Positions 1-10,621 of a stretch of DNA of 64,000 nucleotides are shown here, in pieces. Both the position numbers and the translations under genes were made by a program. The DNA comes from Rhyzopertha dominica (Eukaryota; Arthropoda; Insecta; Coleoptera; Bostrichidae). The notes under the pieces are model-generated. The model was not told the origin of the DNA and did not search any database. It saw only the letters and a program-made list of their open reading frames with translations. Numbering within the stretch: position 1 is the first letter of the stretch; every line of letters starts with the position of its first letter. The stretch is from the NCBI GenBank assembly GCA_025024175.1, contig QCXZ01000064.1:55325325-55389324 (forward strand). Direction: 5' to 3'.

Positions 1-724
1 AAAAAAAACAAGAATTTTTAACTCATTCTTTTTTTAATGAAAAGTTTTATTGTTCTGAAGGGCCCTAATTTTTTATTTTTGCGAAATTTTTTACTATTAA
101 TTTTTTAACAAATTAAAAAGAAAAAATGGTGATATTAGAAATTTTAAAAATTGGCCCCCTTGGTAACACACTGGGAAGGTCGTATGCAAAATTTTATTTA
201 AAAAAAATTGAAAAATGCGACTATTAAAGCTAAAGAATTATGAGCATCTATCCCTAAGAGCTCTCTATAGCGCGCGCGCGCGCGCCGAGCCATCCGTAAA
301 CAAGTCATAAAGCGTTACCGACCCGTCATAAATTTCAGCCTATTCACAAACCTATATAAACAATAAATAGCAAATACCGGCTATGCTGGACCTTTTAAAT
401 CAAAAACTCGTAATAAGAACTTTCAACTGCCAATTGGCCACAAATCTTATTATGAAAGTCTTGTTTGAGAGAAGTCATCAACACTATTTTGTTTTTTAAT
501 TGCCACCGGGCATCGGATACTTCCCTTGCTGTTTATAATTGTTCAAATAAAAATATTAAAAATCATTAGTTTCATACAGTAGCTAATAATTAGTTCGAGC
601 TATTATTACTTGTATATGATATAATGATTATAGGGAGATTTAATGATTTTTTTGCAGGTTTATACAAGGTGATTCACTAACGGTACGGAGCAACTGTATC
701 TTGAAAATCCCTCACACTTTCGCT
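1..724. other. Unassigned AT-rich sequence
   Basis: No convincing reading frame or repeat boundary was seen, apart from the (GC)8 run listed separately. The right part leads into the Penelope-like relic and may include more of its decayed coding region, but I could not follow a reading frame there. Confidence 0.5.
270..285. repeat. (GC)8 dinucleotide microsatellite
   Basis: Sixteen bases of perfectly alternating GC in an otherwise AT-rich region. Long alternating CG tracts are uncommon in animal DNA and can adopt the Z form; that consequence is general knowledge, not something seen here. Confidence 0.9.
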
Positions 725-1000
725 TTGGGGATATTGATCAAACCAAACAACGGTTGTCATCCAGATTAATAATCATTAAAAATGACTGTACCCAACACAA
801 TCTGTTAAAGTCAAATATTACAGAACTAGCCGTTCATGTAAAAGACACTAACCATGAATTAGATTTTGATAATCCATTAATTTGAGATAGAGAACCTAAT
901 CTAGAGAAAATATTATTAAATAAAATGCTGCACATATATAGGTCTAAAGACGCATGTAACACTAGAAAAGACATTCACCCTCCATGTAGTCTTTCATAAT
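725..1000 (+). pseudogene. Penelope-like element, GIY-YIG endonuclease tail (relic)
   Basis: The plus strand encodes a degraded match to the C-terminal GIY-YIG nuclease of Penelope-like retroelements, which nicks DNA for insertion. Visible pieces are DQTKQRL near 740 (family pattern GQTKxxL), then AVHVKDTNHELDFDN, a stop codon, DREPNLEKILLNKMLHI and RSKDACNTRKDI. Spacing and order match the family (an 'aEH..TgHxfdfdn..iLdREpn..kRlixEmihI' pattern). The internal TGA and the altered G of the GQT motif show it is dead. No reverse transcriptase part was found upstream. About 400 bp downstream, a 'cctgaagatgttcgaac' stretch resembles the terminal-repeat-like flank of such elements. Confidence 0.7.
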
Positions 1001-1485
1001 CTTATAAATTACTAATAGTTAGTTGTTTTTTGGTATTAATGTATTTATATTTTAATTCATCATAAATGTGTTTTTTGTATAGTTTTATACTAATTTGGGA
1101 TTTTGATTGTCAACTAATTATATTTTAACATTTAATGTGCTATTTATATTATTAGTCATTCCAATGCAATAAGGTCGTTCGTACAATTCTTCTAATCATA
1201 ATTTTGTTAATCTTACTTAACTTATGCAATTTAACTTATTTTAGATATCATCACCTTGCCAACTCTCTAAACAATGTTTTGTGTGTGACCTTTGAGCGTT
1301 GTGGACAAATTATAATGAATGTTTCAGGTATGTCCACACCATTCAACAACACTGACATTATTTTTTTTTTTAGTTTTTGTCCCTTCTCCATATTGTGTAG
1401 TGTCCTGAAGATGTTCGAACAATACGAATGAAACCTGTCGATTGAAACAATATTATTTTGTTTGTTTTCCCTATAAATGGATTAT
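1001..1485 (+). other. Probable 3' flank of the Penelope-like relic
   Basis: AT-rich, non-coding. Around 1405-1455 it reads 'cctgaagatgttcgaac' followed by 'gaaacctgtcgattgaaac', a style of sequence seen in the terminal-repeat-like flanks of Penelope-like elements. Assignment rests on this resemblance and on position directly after the nuclease relic. Confidence 0.35.
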
Positions 1486-1509
1486 CTTCTACACAGAGCC
1501 GGGCCCATA

Positions 1510-1533
1510 GGGGGGGTAGGGGGGTAGGGTGGG
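1510..1533 (+). other. G-quadruplex-type G tract and hairpin
   Basis: Four G runs of three or more (7, 6, 3 and 3) separated by one or two bases, followed at 1536-1547 by a complementary C-rich run so that a hairpin is also possible. It lies at the left end of the hAT-like element. A C-rich counterpart occurs at its right end (3876-3887). Confidence 0.6.
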
Positions 1534-2612
1534 AACCTACCCCCCCATGCCCTGACAGTTGGTTAAAAACTGCCGCAGTTGGCTCCAAAATAGGTTAGTC
1601 AAATTTGTTAAAAACAATACATAATTAAAGTCAAATCAAGAAAGAGGTGTAGAAATAATGTTAGCTTCCCCACGGCATCCGCGAATATGCAATAATTTCT
1701 CGAGTAGTAGCAGTTGTTACTAGTTAGTCGCAGCTTTCACAACCTCGCGTCTTCTCATCAGATGACGATGATCGACTGTGATTCGGCAGGCACCAGTATT
1801 GCTAGTCTAGTACACTAGTACATTATTTTAAAATCTAGTACACTTCTTAAAATATTTTTTATGGGTATACTAAAAAATTAGCAACAATTTTCAACAATGA
1901 ATATAAGCGCATGACTCATAATGTATTTCAAAATTTTGTGAATGTTAATAACATGACAACATGCAAAACATCTGTTGGTAGCCCAACGAACAGCCCCACT
2001 ATACTGTCTGGTCTACGTTGCACCGTTTTTGGTTGCATCTTACAGAAAGTTGCATTTTACTCGAGGAGCATAATTTTATGTTGCCCACAAAGTTGTTTTT
2101 TTATTTGTTTGTACTTATTGTGTTTGATTTCATATAAAAACAAGCTTTAAAAAATTCATATTTGTTTTACGATATTAGCGTCAGATAGGAGTCCACAAAC
2201 TAGTACATATATTACAGATATCTAGTACATTTTTCAAAACTACCTTGTACATCGAGGAAAATGTGACAAAATTGTAAAAGATATGTTGCGAACTACTACG
2301 GGAAATAATCGATTTGATTCTCTCATATATAAGTATTAAAAGTGAACAGGATATAATAGATCAAATAAATTTTTCGCATTTAATTAGCTCTTGGGCTACA
2401 GTTAAAATACAGAAGACTGGCTGTAACAATTAATAATTGATTTATTTTCTTAGATTAAGAGTTTTTTAACTTTATTTGTTAATTTTGTATTACGTTTATT
2501 CATATTATTTTGACACTCACAAGCTTAGCTACACTCTGTGGCAATTAGCAATTACCAAAGTAGAAATATAAAGTATTTTAGTTTAATTTTTATTAGGTGT
2601 TGTTAATACTTG

Positions 2613-3721
2613 TACAGGGTGTCACGACGAGTTCCTATTAGATGTTTATGGGGAAGCGGCCAGAAGAGAATTATGAAATTCTGCAGTATTAAGTTTTCGA
2701 TGTTGATATTTTTAATGAAAATAAGGCAGCTTAAATTACTTCCGGTTATATCGGAAGTAGACGCCAACTTTGTTATTTTTAATAGAATCATATAATTTTT
2801 TTGCGGTTTTGGATTCTCCGTAAAATTTTAGTGAGGCTTTATGTAACATATGATATACTTAAATGTTAAAATTTTCGAGATATAAGAGTTTAAAAAAATT
2901 GAAAGCTACAGGATCCCGTTCGACGCCTACCACACAAACAAATGCGAATCGAATGACGATAATATGAATGACAAAGGTCCAAAATACACGTTGGTCCAAT
3001 CAAAATTTAAAAATGGTGTATTCAGCAGTTACAGGATGACGTCGTAGTTATGTATCTAAAAATAAGCAAAACTCAAAAAAATTAAATGGAATTTCCTCTT
3101 TTTCATGCCGCTTTTAGTTCTAGGGAAAATTTTAGTTGGGGTTTGGGTAAAACATTATGAGGCTACAAGTATGTAACAGATTTTTAGATATTTATCATTT
3201 TATGTGAAAAACTGTTGAAATCGCTTTTTATGCATCAGTTATCAAATAAAAATATTTGCTAGTGAAAGAAAGGAATATCTAATAATTATTTATGAAATAA
3301 TAAACAAATAATTATTTAATTTGATTTGATCATTTTGACAATTTACTTTACACATTTTCAAATGCCTACTGTATGCAAAGACGAAGGCTAATATATCAAG
3401 ACCAAATAAAACAATTGTTTTAGATTCAACACCACCGACAAAAACAAAACACTAACAATTTTTATTATTTTTAACATTTTTGTATAAACAGACGAAAATT
3501 TTAATAGCGAGAAACTTATCAAACCCTGTAGCTGCCAAATTTTTTTATAAACACTTATATCTAGAAAATTTTAACATTTAGGTATATCATGTGTTACATA
3601 AAGCCGCACTTGAATTATTTTCATTAAAAGATCACATTCAAAAACTTGATAATGCAGAGTTTCATAATTCTACTCTGGCCGCTTGGCTATAAATGTCTAA
3701 TTGGAACTGGTCCACCCTGTA
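2613..3721. mobile_element. Palindromic TA-flanked miniature element (nested)
   Basis: Begins TACAGGGTG and ends CCACCCTGTA. The two ends are imperfect inverted repeats of roughly 200-300 bp: matching blocks include the GCGGCCAGA segments near 2657 and 3680, and the segments reading ATGATATACTTAAATGTTAAAA on the left and its near complement around 3570-3590. The left arm carries about 110 bp missing from the right arm. No transposase is encoded. Ends of this form are typical of Tc1/mariner-type elements, so mobilisation in trans by such a transposase is inferred. Confidence 0.75.
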
Positions 3722-3897
3722 TGTATTCTAGAAAATAAATTTGTTTTGAGCTATTTAAATATATAATATTTTCATTATTTTCTTTCCTTTTTAGAATGTC
3801 TGTGCGCTATTCGGTATTCTAGTGGTCTAAAGTAACTATTTCTTTTTGTTTTTGAGTCGGCTTTTTCCCACTTCCTACCCCCCCCCCTGCTTCTACA

Positions 3898-4697
3898 TCA
3901 TTATGATTTAAATAATACGTGGTGATATACGACAACAAGCATCCAAGTAAGTGCAACCAAGTGCGACTCACTTAGATTAGTTGCCAAAAACAACACTAGG
4001 ATCCATGTGCCTTAGATGAAATCGCGAATACGACATATTATTCGTCTAAAATCAGTAATCCTCCTGCAAATTCCGAATGATCTCAAGACACCTCCGTTCA
4101 GAATTTCGCCGCCCCCAGCAATCTCTTGGTCCCGTTTCAGCCGGTGCAAGTTTCCACCAGGAAATTATCTAATTCCCACCCTTTATCGAGGCCCCCACTC
4201 GCGCTGCTGGATTAACAGCGCCGCCTGAACTCTCCTGCCGGAATTGCCATCAAGTTGAAATGTAATTCCCCCTAATCAGATATAAACACAATTCAAAAAC
4301 CCGACGAACGGGAACGGCACGCCCGACCCCGATTCGATAAATTACGGACGGTGATAACGCCGCCGTGGAACAGGAGTGAAACACCAGTTGACGTAGGGCA
4401 GCGCTGGAACAAGTGTTTTCTTACAGGGAAAGGCTTAAAGTGCTGATGCGGGATTATGTTAAACTTTGTGGAAATACAGAGGGTGTGCAGTTTCTGTAGC
4501 TGGAATTATGAAGATTTATATGTTTTAAAAATAATTCAAATAAAATGTATATACCGGGTGTTTCAATAAAAACGAGCCACCCTCAATAACAGGCGTGTTT
4601 CACATTTCAAGAATTGATGTAATATTAATGCGGAACTCGCCCACAATGATCAAAAACATATGCGGGTTAACCCAAATAACGCACAATATCCCATACA
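3898..4697. other. Unassigned, with a GC-richer block at about 4020-4440
   Basis: The block is clearly richer in G and C than its surroundings and has an open frame (4016-4228, plus, 70 codons) that I do not recognise. It may be conserved non-coding DNA. At 4553 a short 'accgggtgtttcaataaaaa' looks like the terminus of another TA-type transposon cut off by the element at 4700. Confidence 0.3.
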
Positions 4698-4948
4698 TAT
4701 ACAGGGTGATTCAGATTTTACTAGAATAACTTCAGGTATCGATAGAAGTAACCGAAATAATGATAGTTTATATTATAAACCATACTACAAAAACGCTTCC
4801 GTTTGGAGTAAAATGGCGCCAAAGTTTGAAATATTTTTCGGTTTTTATTTTATTACTCGTAAGCCAGGGGATGTAAGTACGCAAGTGTTTGGTTATATGC
4901 TAAGGGCAACGTAACTGACATGTGATAAAAAATTTAGATTAATTGCTA

Positions 4949-6579
4949 TACAGGGTGTTGTTTTTGTGGGTGTCAACTGCACGAAATCTGGTATAACTTT
5001 TTTGTCGCACGCCACTGGCCAAATTATTTTTGTTTCTGATATGTTCAGTCTTTTTACCAACTTTTTTTTGTTCTTAAACTTTTTTGATATGTCGCTTAGT
5101 TTTCGAGATATTCCACTAAATTCAGGACACATTACGACTACCATGGAAGGGACTCAAAATGAAATGACACTGACAATTAACATGTTTTAAATAAATAATG
5201 TCAAGAACGAAGAAATTTTAATAATAAAAATACTTACATACGACAACAAAATTATAATAAGTGTTCGAAGTGCATTCCTCCAGCCTCGATACAATTATTG
5301 CATCGACGAATCAATGTATTAACTGCTGCTCCAATTTTAATGGGATCATTTCTTAACTCGTTGCAGGCGTTCTGTATCCTTTCAGTTAATTCATCGCGAG
5401 TGTTGATTTGGGTTGCATAAACGATTCCCTTAACATGTCCCCAAACATAATAATCCAGGGGATTAAGCCAGGTGAACGCGCAGGGCAAGCCACCGGTCCC
5501 TCACCTGGAATCAAATTCTGACGGTTGCCGCCTTGACGTCCTGTCCATCGGCGAGGATAATTTTCGTTTAGCCAGTGCTGCACTTGCCGTCCATAGTGTG
5601 CAGGAGCACCGTCTAATTGCATCCAACATTCTTCACGTAAATTTAATGGAACATCTTCAATAACTTCAGGAAGAATATTTTCCAGAAAATCATGGAACAA
5701 ATTGGCATTCAATCGAGGAGGAAGAAAATGTTGTCCACAAAGATTGTTACTTATAACGCCAATCCACACATTTGCACTTAACTCGTGCTGAAATGAGGAT
5801 TGCCTAATACACCAAGGATTTTCGTGATCCCAGACATGGAGATTATGGTAGTTCACGACTCCAGGTCTCGTGAAATTAGACTCATCTGTCCACAATACTT
5901 TGTGCAGAAAATGTGGATTTATTTCGACTGACTCCAAAATCCATCTACAAAACGTAAGACGCCTTCCAGCATCTTCAGGTAACATACCTTGGACAGGCTG
6001 CAAATGGAAGGCTTTTCGGTGGTCTTGCTTAAGAGCCCTAAACACCTTAGATTGGGATACACCGAGTTGTCGGGCTGCTCGACGTGTACTCATTGTTCTC
6101 CAAATCCATGTTCACGAAAACGACGATGAACTTCTACAAAAGTGTGGGAGTGCGGAACTCTTCTGTTCGGAAAACGTATGCGGTACTCTTCAACGGCAGC
6201 ATTAGAATTTCCGTCGCAGAAACCATAAACATAATGAATGTCGGCGAATTCGGCATTTGTAAACTTTCTGATCATCTTTTCGCACAATAAACGTCACAAC
6301 AAAGGTCTCGAGCAACAATGACATTTATTTTGACTTAGGACTTACGCTAGGATGTGTTTTGTTTTTCAAGGCATGCTGCTATTTGCTCAACGCAGCTGAG
6401 CTGTGTTCGGAATTTAGTAAAATATCTCAAAAACTAAGCGACATATCAAAAAAGTTTAAGAACAAAAAAAGTTGGTAAAAAGACTGAACATATCAGAAAA
6501 ACAAATTGTCCAGTGGCGTGCGACAAAAAAGTTCTACCAGATTTCGTGCAGCTGACACCCACAAGAACAACACCCTGTA
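4949..6579 (-). mobile_element. Tc1/mariner-type transposon, DUF4817 group, ~1.63 kb
   Basis: Begins TACAGGGTGTTG and ends CAACACCCTGTA, with TA on each side. Terminal inverted repeats run about 170 bp (4949-5122 and 6410-6579) and are only modestly diverged. A single broken transposase lies between them on the minus strand. The 5' coding end is at the right, so the element is in minus orientation. It is inserted at the exact centre of the palindromic element. Confidence 0.85.
5252..6287 (-). pseudogene. Tc1/mariner transposase, DUF4817 type, frameshifted
   Basis: Three minus-strand pieces form one transposase. The N-terminal piece (6287-6090) has the DUF4817-type start ([18 protein letters not shown], then [13 protein letters not shown]). 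The central piece (6093-5386) has a second helix-turn-helix (RRAARQLGVSQSKVFRAL), the first catalytic Asp in LWTDESNF and the second in QLDGAPAHYG. The C-terminal piece (5488-5252) gives NPLDYYVWGHVKG and ends GGMHFEHLL. A short extra stretch lies between the GRQGG and ARSPG motifs. The frame breaks inside the codon where the third Asp of the SPD motif is expected: one base is missing near 5471-5475. The protein would bind the terminal repeats and cut and paste the DNA; this copy cannot. Confidence 0.85.
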
Positions 6580-6955
6580 TAGCAATTAATCTAAATTTTT
6601 TATCACATNTCAGTTACNTTGCCCTTAGCATATAACCAAACACTTGCGTACTTACGAGTAATAAAATAAAAACCGAAAAAAATTTCAAACTTTGACGCCA
6701 TTTTATTCCAAACGGAAGCGCTTTTGTAGTATGGTTTATAATATAAACTATCATTATTTCGGTTACTTCTATCGATACCTGAAGTTATTCTAGTAAAATC
6801 TGAATCACCCTCTATACAGAGTCGCTACAAAGTATAGAACTAGCAGGATATTTCAGATTCTGTTCGACCGATTTTTCTGAAATTGTGAATGGTCCCATGA
6901 GAAATTAAAATTCATTAAAATGCAGCTTTCGTTTCTGAGATACGGAAGGAATGAA

Positions 6956-7645
6956 GTCAGGAATATTTACAAATTCGGCGAGAACGAGAAATGATCAACT
7001 GGAAGAGACACCCAATCAATCAAGATCGTGAACTACTAGTATACGAACGCGAGCTTCTGAACAAATCACGTAAAAGCGCAACCAGTACAACGAGTCACAG
7101 TGACTTAAGACTTAATCAAAACTAACTCAGGTAATCCTGAGTTCGACCCTGGAGGATCGAAGACGGCTCTGGCGGATATAGAAAATCGAATCAGTGGCTC
7201 TTTACAGATGAGATGCATATATCACATTTTATAATGCAATCACAATATTGAAAGGCGCGTCCAAATTTTGGTTTGGTAGCCTAGAAGAAGACATTTGGGA
7301 CACGTTTACAAACAGACCTGTGGCAGTTTTCCCCATTTTGTACGACAACGCAAATATACATTATGAACTGAATCAGAGAAACGAAACATACGAAAGTGAT
7401 GTATACAATGTATATATATTGTGAAAAAACGGTCGCACTGGAAGTTTAGTAAAGTAACAAAATACTAGTTAAGAGGACAATTTCTCACAAAATTGGTAGA
7501 CGTAAAGTTGATGTTATAGGTATCAAATTATGGGTAACTGAATGCCTTATTAGATAATAATGCTAGTTCCATTTGAACAAAAATACGACAATGTCGATAA
7601 CTAACAAAAGCACCCTGTAGTAGTGAAATAGTCATGGGTCAAAAG
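6956..7645. other. Unrelated segment inside transposon copy 1
   Basis: The copy at 42182 has about 40 bp here; this copy has ~690 bp of different sequence. An open stretch without a Met start runs about 7215-7424 on the plus strand and contains GASKFWFGSLEEDIWDTF and VFPILYDNANIHYELN, which I do not recognise. A 'caccctgtag' at 7609 resembles the end of a TA-type transposon, so this may be part of another element. Confidence 0.4.
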
Positions 7646-7808
7646 GCACATCATTAAAAAGGATATTTTGCTTCTGAGTTGAGAAAAGTGTGAAAACAAA
7701 TTTGGGTCTTGCAAAAAAACTTCGGGATAAAAACAATGTTTGTTATCGCTAAGTAAGAACTAAAACTCCAGGTGTCTCCATTTTCCAAGTGACTGGTGTT
7801 TCATTCAT

Positions 7809-8810
7809 TTGTTATTTGCAATCGCAATGCCTCAGTTAACTGAGCACGATCGCATCGAAAATTTGATGATGATTGGTTATCGAGATAGAAGGCTAAGTTA
7901 TTCGGAAGTAGTTGCACTCTACAATGCAATTCATGAATATCGTGAACAAATTGCCAGACCAACAGCTATTAAAACATTGCAACGTTTTGACGAAATCGGA
8001 GGTGTTAGAAATCGTCAAAAACCAGGACCTCCAAAGGTTGCTACGAGTGAAGAAAGTAGCTTGAATGTCCTTTTAGATGTGCAAGAGAATCCCAAGTGTT
8101 CCGTACAACAGCGTGCTCTCACTCACTATATTAGCAGAAGATTTGTTCAGAAATTTTGAAAAAAAAAAGTTTCGTCCACACAAAATTCATTTATTACAGG
8201 AACTGAGCGAAGATGATTTCGATCGTAGGATAGAATTTTGCGAAATTTATGATAAAGCGACTTTTGGCCTCAATGGCAATGTGCAGTTATTGATCGGACA
8301 CAAATCCACATTGGATGGAACAAGTCCACACACATCACCCTCAGACAGTTAATGACTGGTGTAGTATTATCGGTGAGCACATTATTAGGCTTTTTTTATT
8401 TGATGGAAATTTGAATGCGGTCAAGTATTTACAGCTATTGCGCGAACACATTACACCAGAACTCGCCTGTTCCCTAATCGCGAAAATGCTGCGCGTCCTT
8501 CTGAATAGATATGGTTTCAGCAAGATGGTGCATTGTCCATTTTGCAGTCAACGTTCGTGGATATTTGAATGCGATATTTCCAGACAGATGGACTGGTAGA
8601 CGCGGAGCGATAGATAGCACGTTCCCTTGGTCTGGCGCCGCTTGATTTTTCCCTGTGGGGGTATCTGAAAAATCGTATTTATGCTGATCGGCCACATAAT
8701 GAACAAGATTGAAAAGGACGAATTAAGGCAGAAATTCAGAAAGTACCTCCAAATCTGCTGCAAAGAATATTAGAAAACTTTTACTCAAGGCTGTATTACT
8801 ACTAGGAAGT
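7809..8810 (+). pseudogene. Tc1/mariner transposase, family B copy 1, broken
   Basis: The first frame (about 7826-8159) carries the N-terminal helix-turn-helix region (MPQLTEHDRIENLMMIGYRD, YSEVVALYNAI, IKTLQRFDEIGGVRNRQKPG). Later frames (8077-8352, 8315-8599) carry fragments such as ELSEDDFDRRIEFCEI and KYLQLLREHI, and weak matches run on to about 8820, where GEHFEHLL-like sequence would end the protein. The first catalytic motif, FSDEATF in copy 2, is changed to YDKATF here, and part of the central region is deleted. At least three frame changes make it non-functional. Confidence 0.8.
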
Positions 8811-9284
8811 AAATGGGGAACATTTTGAGCATCTTCTCTAGTGTAATTCTGAAAAAATACTGCATTTTTCAAGGAATCATGTTTTCTTTTTCACTTTAGG
8901 GTATCCGATTCGCAATAAATTGGTCAAACTAGACGAAAATTATCACCAGTCAAGGAAAAAATGGTAATAACTGGCTTTTTTGTCCATTTTAGCGATAAAG
9001 AAAATTGTTTTGATACTTGTCGTTCTATGTCAGGCTCAATTATTGTATTAGCACTTTTCTCAACTCAGAAGTGTGATAAACTTTTGAAATCAGGAAAAAT
9101 ATCCGTTTCGATGATATATATATGGCTTTTGACCCCCCGTTCTCATTTAAAAAAATGCAACTTGCGCCTATATCTCGGAAACGAGAACTGACACGGAGTT
9201 GAAAAATATCCAGAAAATGCATTTTAATTACCCATAGGCCCATACACAATTTCAGAAAAATCGGTCGAACAGAACCTGAAATAT

Positions 9285-10621
9285 GACTAAAATGAAAATA
9301 TACCAATGCATTTTCAACCAAAATATAATATTTAAACGATTTAACAAGTGAACCAATATTATATTCTAGTAATGAATACAGTGGCTGTGTGGCAGAACAC
9401 TCTGGGTGTATTTGCTATACACTCAAATTGATCACAGTCACTTTCAGCTAATCGCATGTAATAATCATATATCATACCTATTTTTAATAACCGATCTGGT
9501 GATTAACTGAATTATTAATGTTTATTTATTTATTTACATGTTTTAATAGTACCGTATACCGAAAGAAAAATGCCACTGCAACAGTCTAGTTCCATCGCAG
9601 GCAAACAAAAACCTCGCGGCACTGCAGTAAATATCGGCTCCTTTCGCTCTGCTGAACAAATGAACCAAATATTTAGGTAATAAAATGAACGGCAGCCAGT
9701 TATACGGGAATCTATAAAAGTAATGCCCGAACTTTTAATCCGCCGACCACCCTAATGGCATTGATTTACCGGGTAGCTGAGATTACAATAATGTGCGGAT
9801 TTTGCTCCGGGCTAAATTTGGAATTACAGGTCCGCAATTTCAGCGGGGTGCATTGTTTTCGAGTTTTTGGTCGGATCGGAACTCTTCCTAAGGAGCGATT
9901 TCATAAATTTTTGAATTATCAATATTGGAAGTTATTTTTTGTGGCTTTAACGAAAAATTCCCAGAAATTGATTAAATTAAATGTAAAGAAAGGTATGGAG
10001 GTTCCACAAGTTTAATATAGTAATGCATTACGCATCTTTATTTTTCTATAAAGGGTGGCAATTTGTATACTTATTCAAATAGATCAGTACAAAATGATAA
10101 TGTTTTTTCTATAGAAATTATGTGCTAAAGGGAAAATGATTCAGCAATTTAATGTAGTGTGTTGCAGTTAAACTAATCGGTATATGTATAATTACAAAGT
10201 GATTGAGGTTTATAATACTAAAGTTTTCAAAATACTGCACACAGCAAAGGTTATTAAATACACATTATAATATATCAACATAAGCAATTGATTCTTCCAG
10301 GGCTCACATAAAATTGTTTTTTTTTATCACAGAAGCCTCCAAATAGTCGCCATTGTTCGACAAACAAAACATCGCATTAGTAAACCGTTTAAAAATGTTG
10401 CGGATTTTAGTTCCGAACGGAAGCCAACAGTGGCGTAACCGCTCAACCGTAAAAAGATTTACGTGAGCGGGAGTATTGGAATGACATTTACAACTTTTGG
10501 GTGGGTTATTAAAAGTTTTATGAGTTACAGAAACCCTGCGTTGGTGGTTTTGTATAAGACAAGAAGCACTGAAGGCAGTTGNTTGTCTTGGACGAGTTGT
10601 TAATTAAAGGCTGGCGNTATG
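9285..10621. other. Unassigned; GC-richer block at about 9580-9880
   Basis: No recognisable gene. The block at 9580-9880 is richer in G and C and less repetitive than the surroundings and could be conserved regulatory DNA. The open frame at 9755-10015 (plus, 86 codons) has no recognisable domain. Confidence 0.3.

Larger units (their letters stand above)
1494..3889. mobile_element. hAT-like non-autonomous element with 8-bp target duplication
   Basis: Ends are CAG at 1494 and CTG at 3889, each followed inward by a G-rich (left) or C-rich (right) tract. The 8 bp CTTCTACA lies immediately outside both ends (1486-1493 and 3890-3897), the duplication length hAT transposases make. The terminal inverted repeats are otherwise poorly matched, which weakens the call. 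No transposase frame is present. A palindromic TA-flanked element (2613-3721) lies inside, so the original element was about 1.3 kb. Confidence 0.55.
4700..6814. mobile_element. Outer palindromic element split at its centre by a transposon
   Basis: Left arm 4700-4948 and right arm 6580-6814 are inverted copies of each other: both contain the GTACGCAAGTGTTTGG block, the CCGTTTGG/CCAAACGG block and the ATCGATA block. The outer ends read TACAGGGTGATTCA and the near-complement TGAATCACCCTCTA. With the inner element removed, the arms meet as ...AATTGC-TA-GCAATT..., a perfect palindrome. So this was a palindromic element of about 490 bp, or else one composite element with very long terminal repeats. 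TA dinucleotides flank both ends. Confidence 0.75.
6815..9284 (+). mobile_element. Tc1/mariner-type transposon, family B copy 1 (truncated)
   Basis: Left end TACAGAGTCGCTACAAAGTA matches the left end of the copy at 42182 (TACAGGGTCACTACAAAGTA). Similarity continues through the AATCGGTCGAACAGA block of the right inverted repeat, but stops at about 9284, so the last ~30 bp are missing. The left end overlaps the TA flank of the preceding palindromic element, meaning one of the two inserted into the terminal TA of the other. About 690 bp at 6956-7645 have no counterpart in the other copy. Confidence 0.8.

Noticed and set aside
7130..7165. Possible tRNA T-arm ('gagttcgaccctgg')
   Set aside because: No matching acceptor, D-arm or anticodon arm upstream; not a tRNA.
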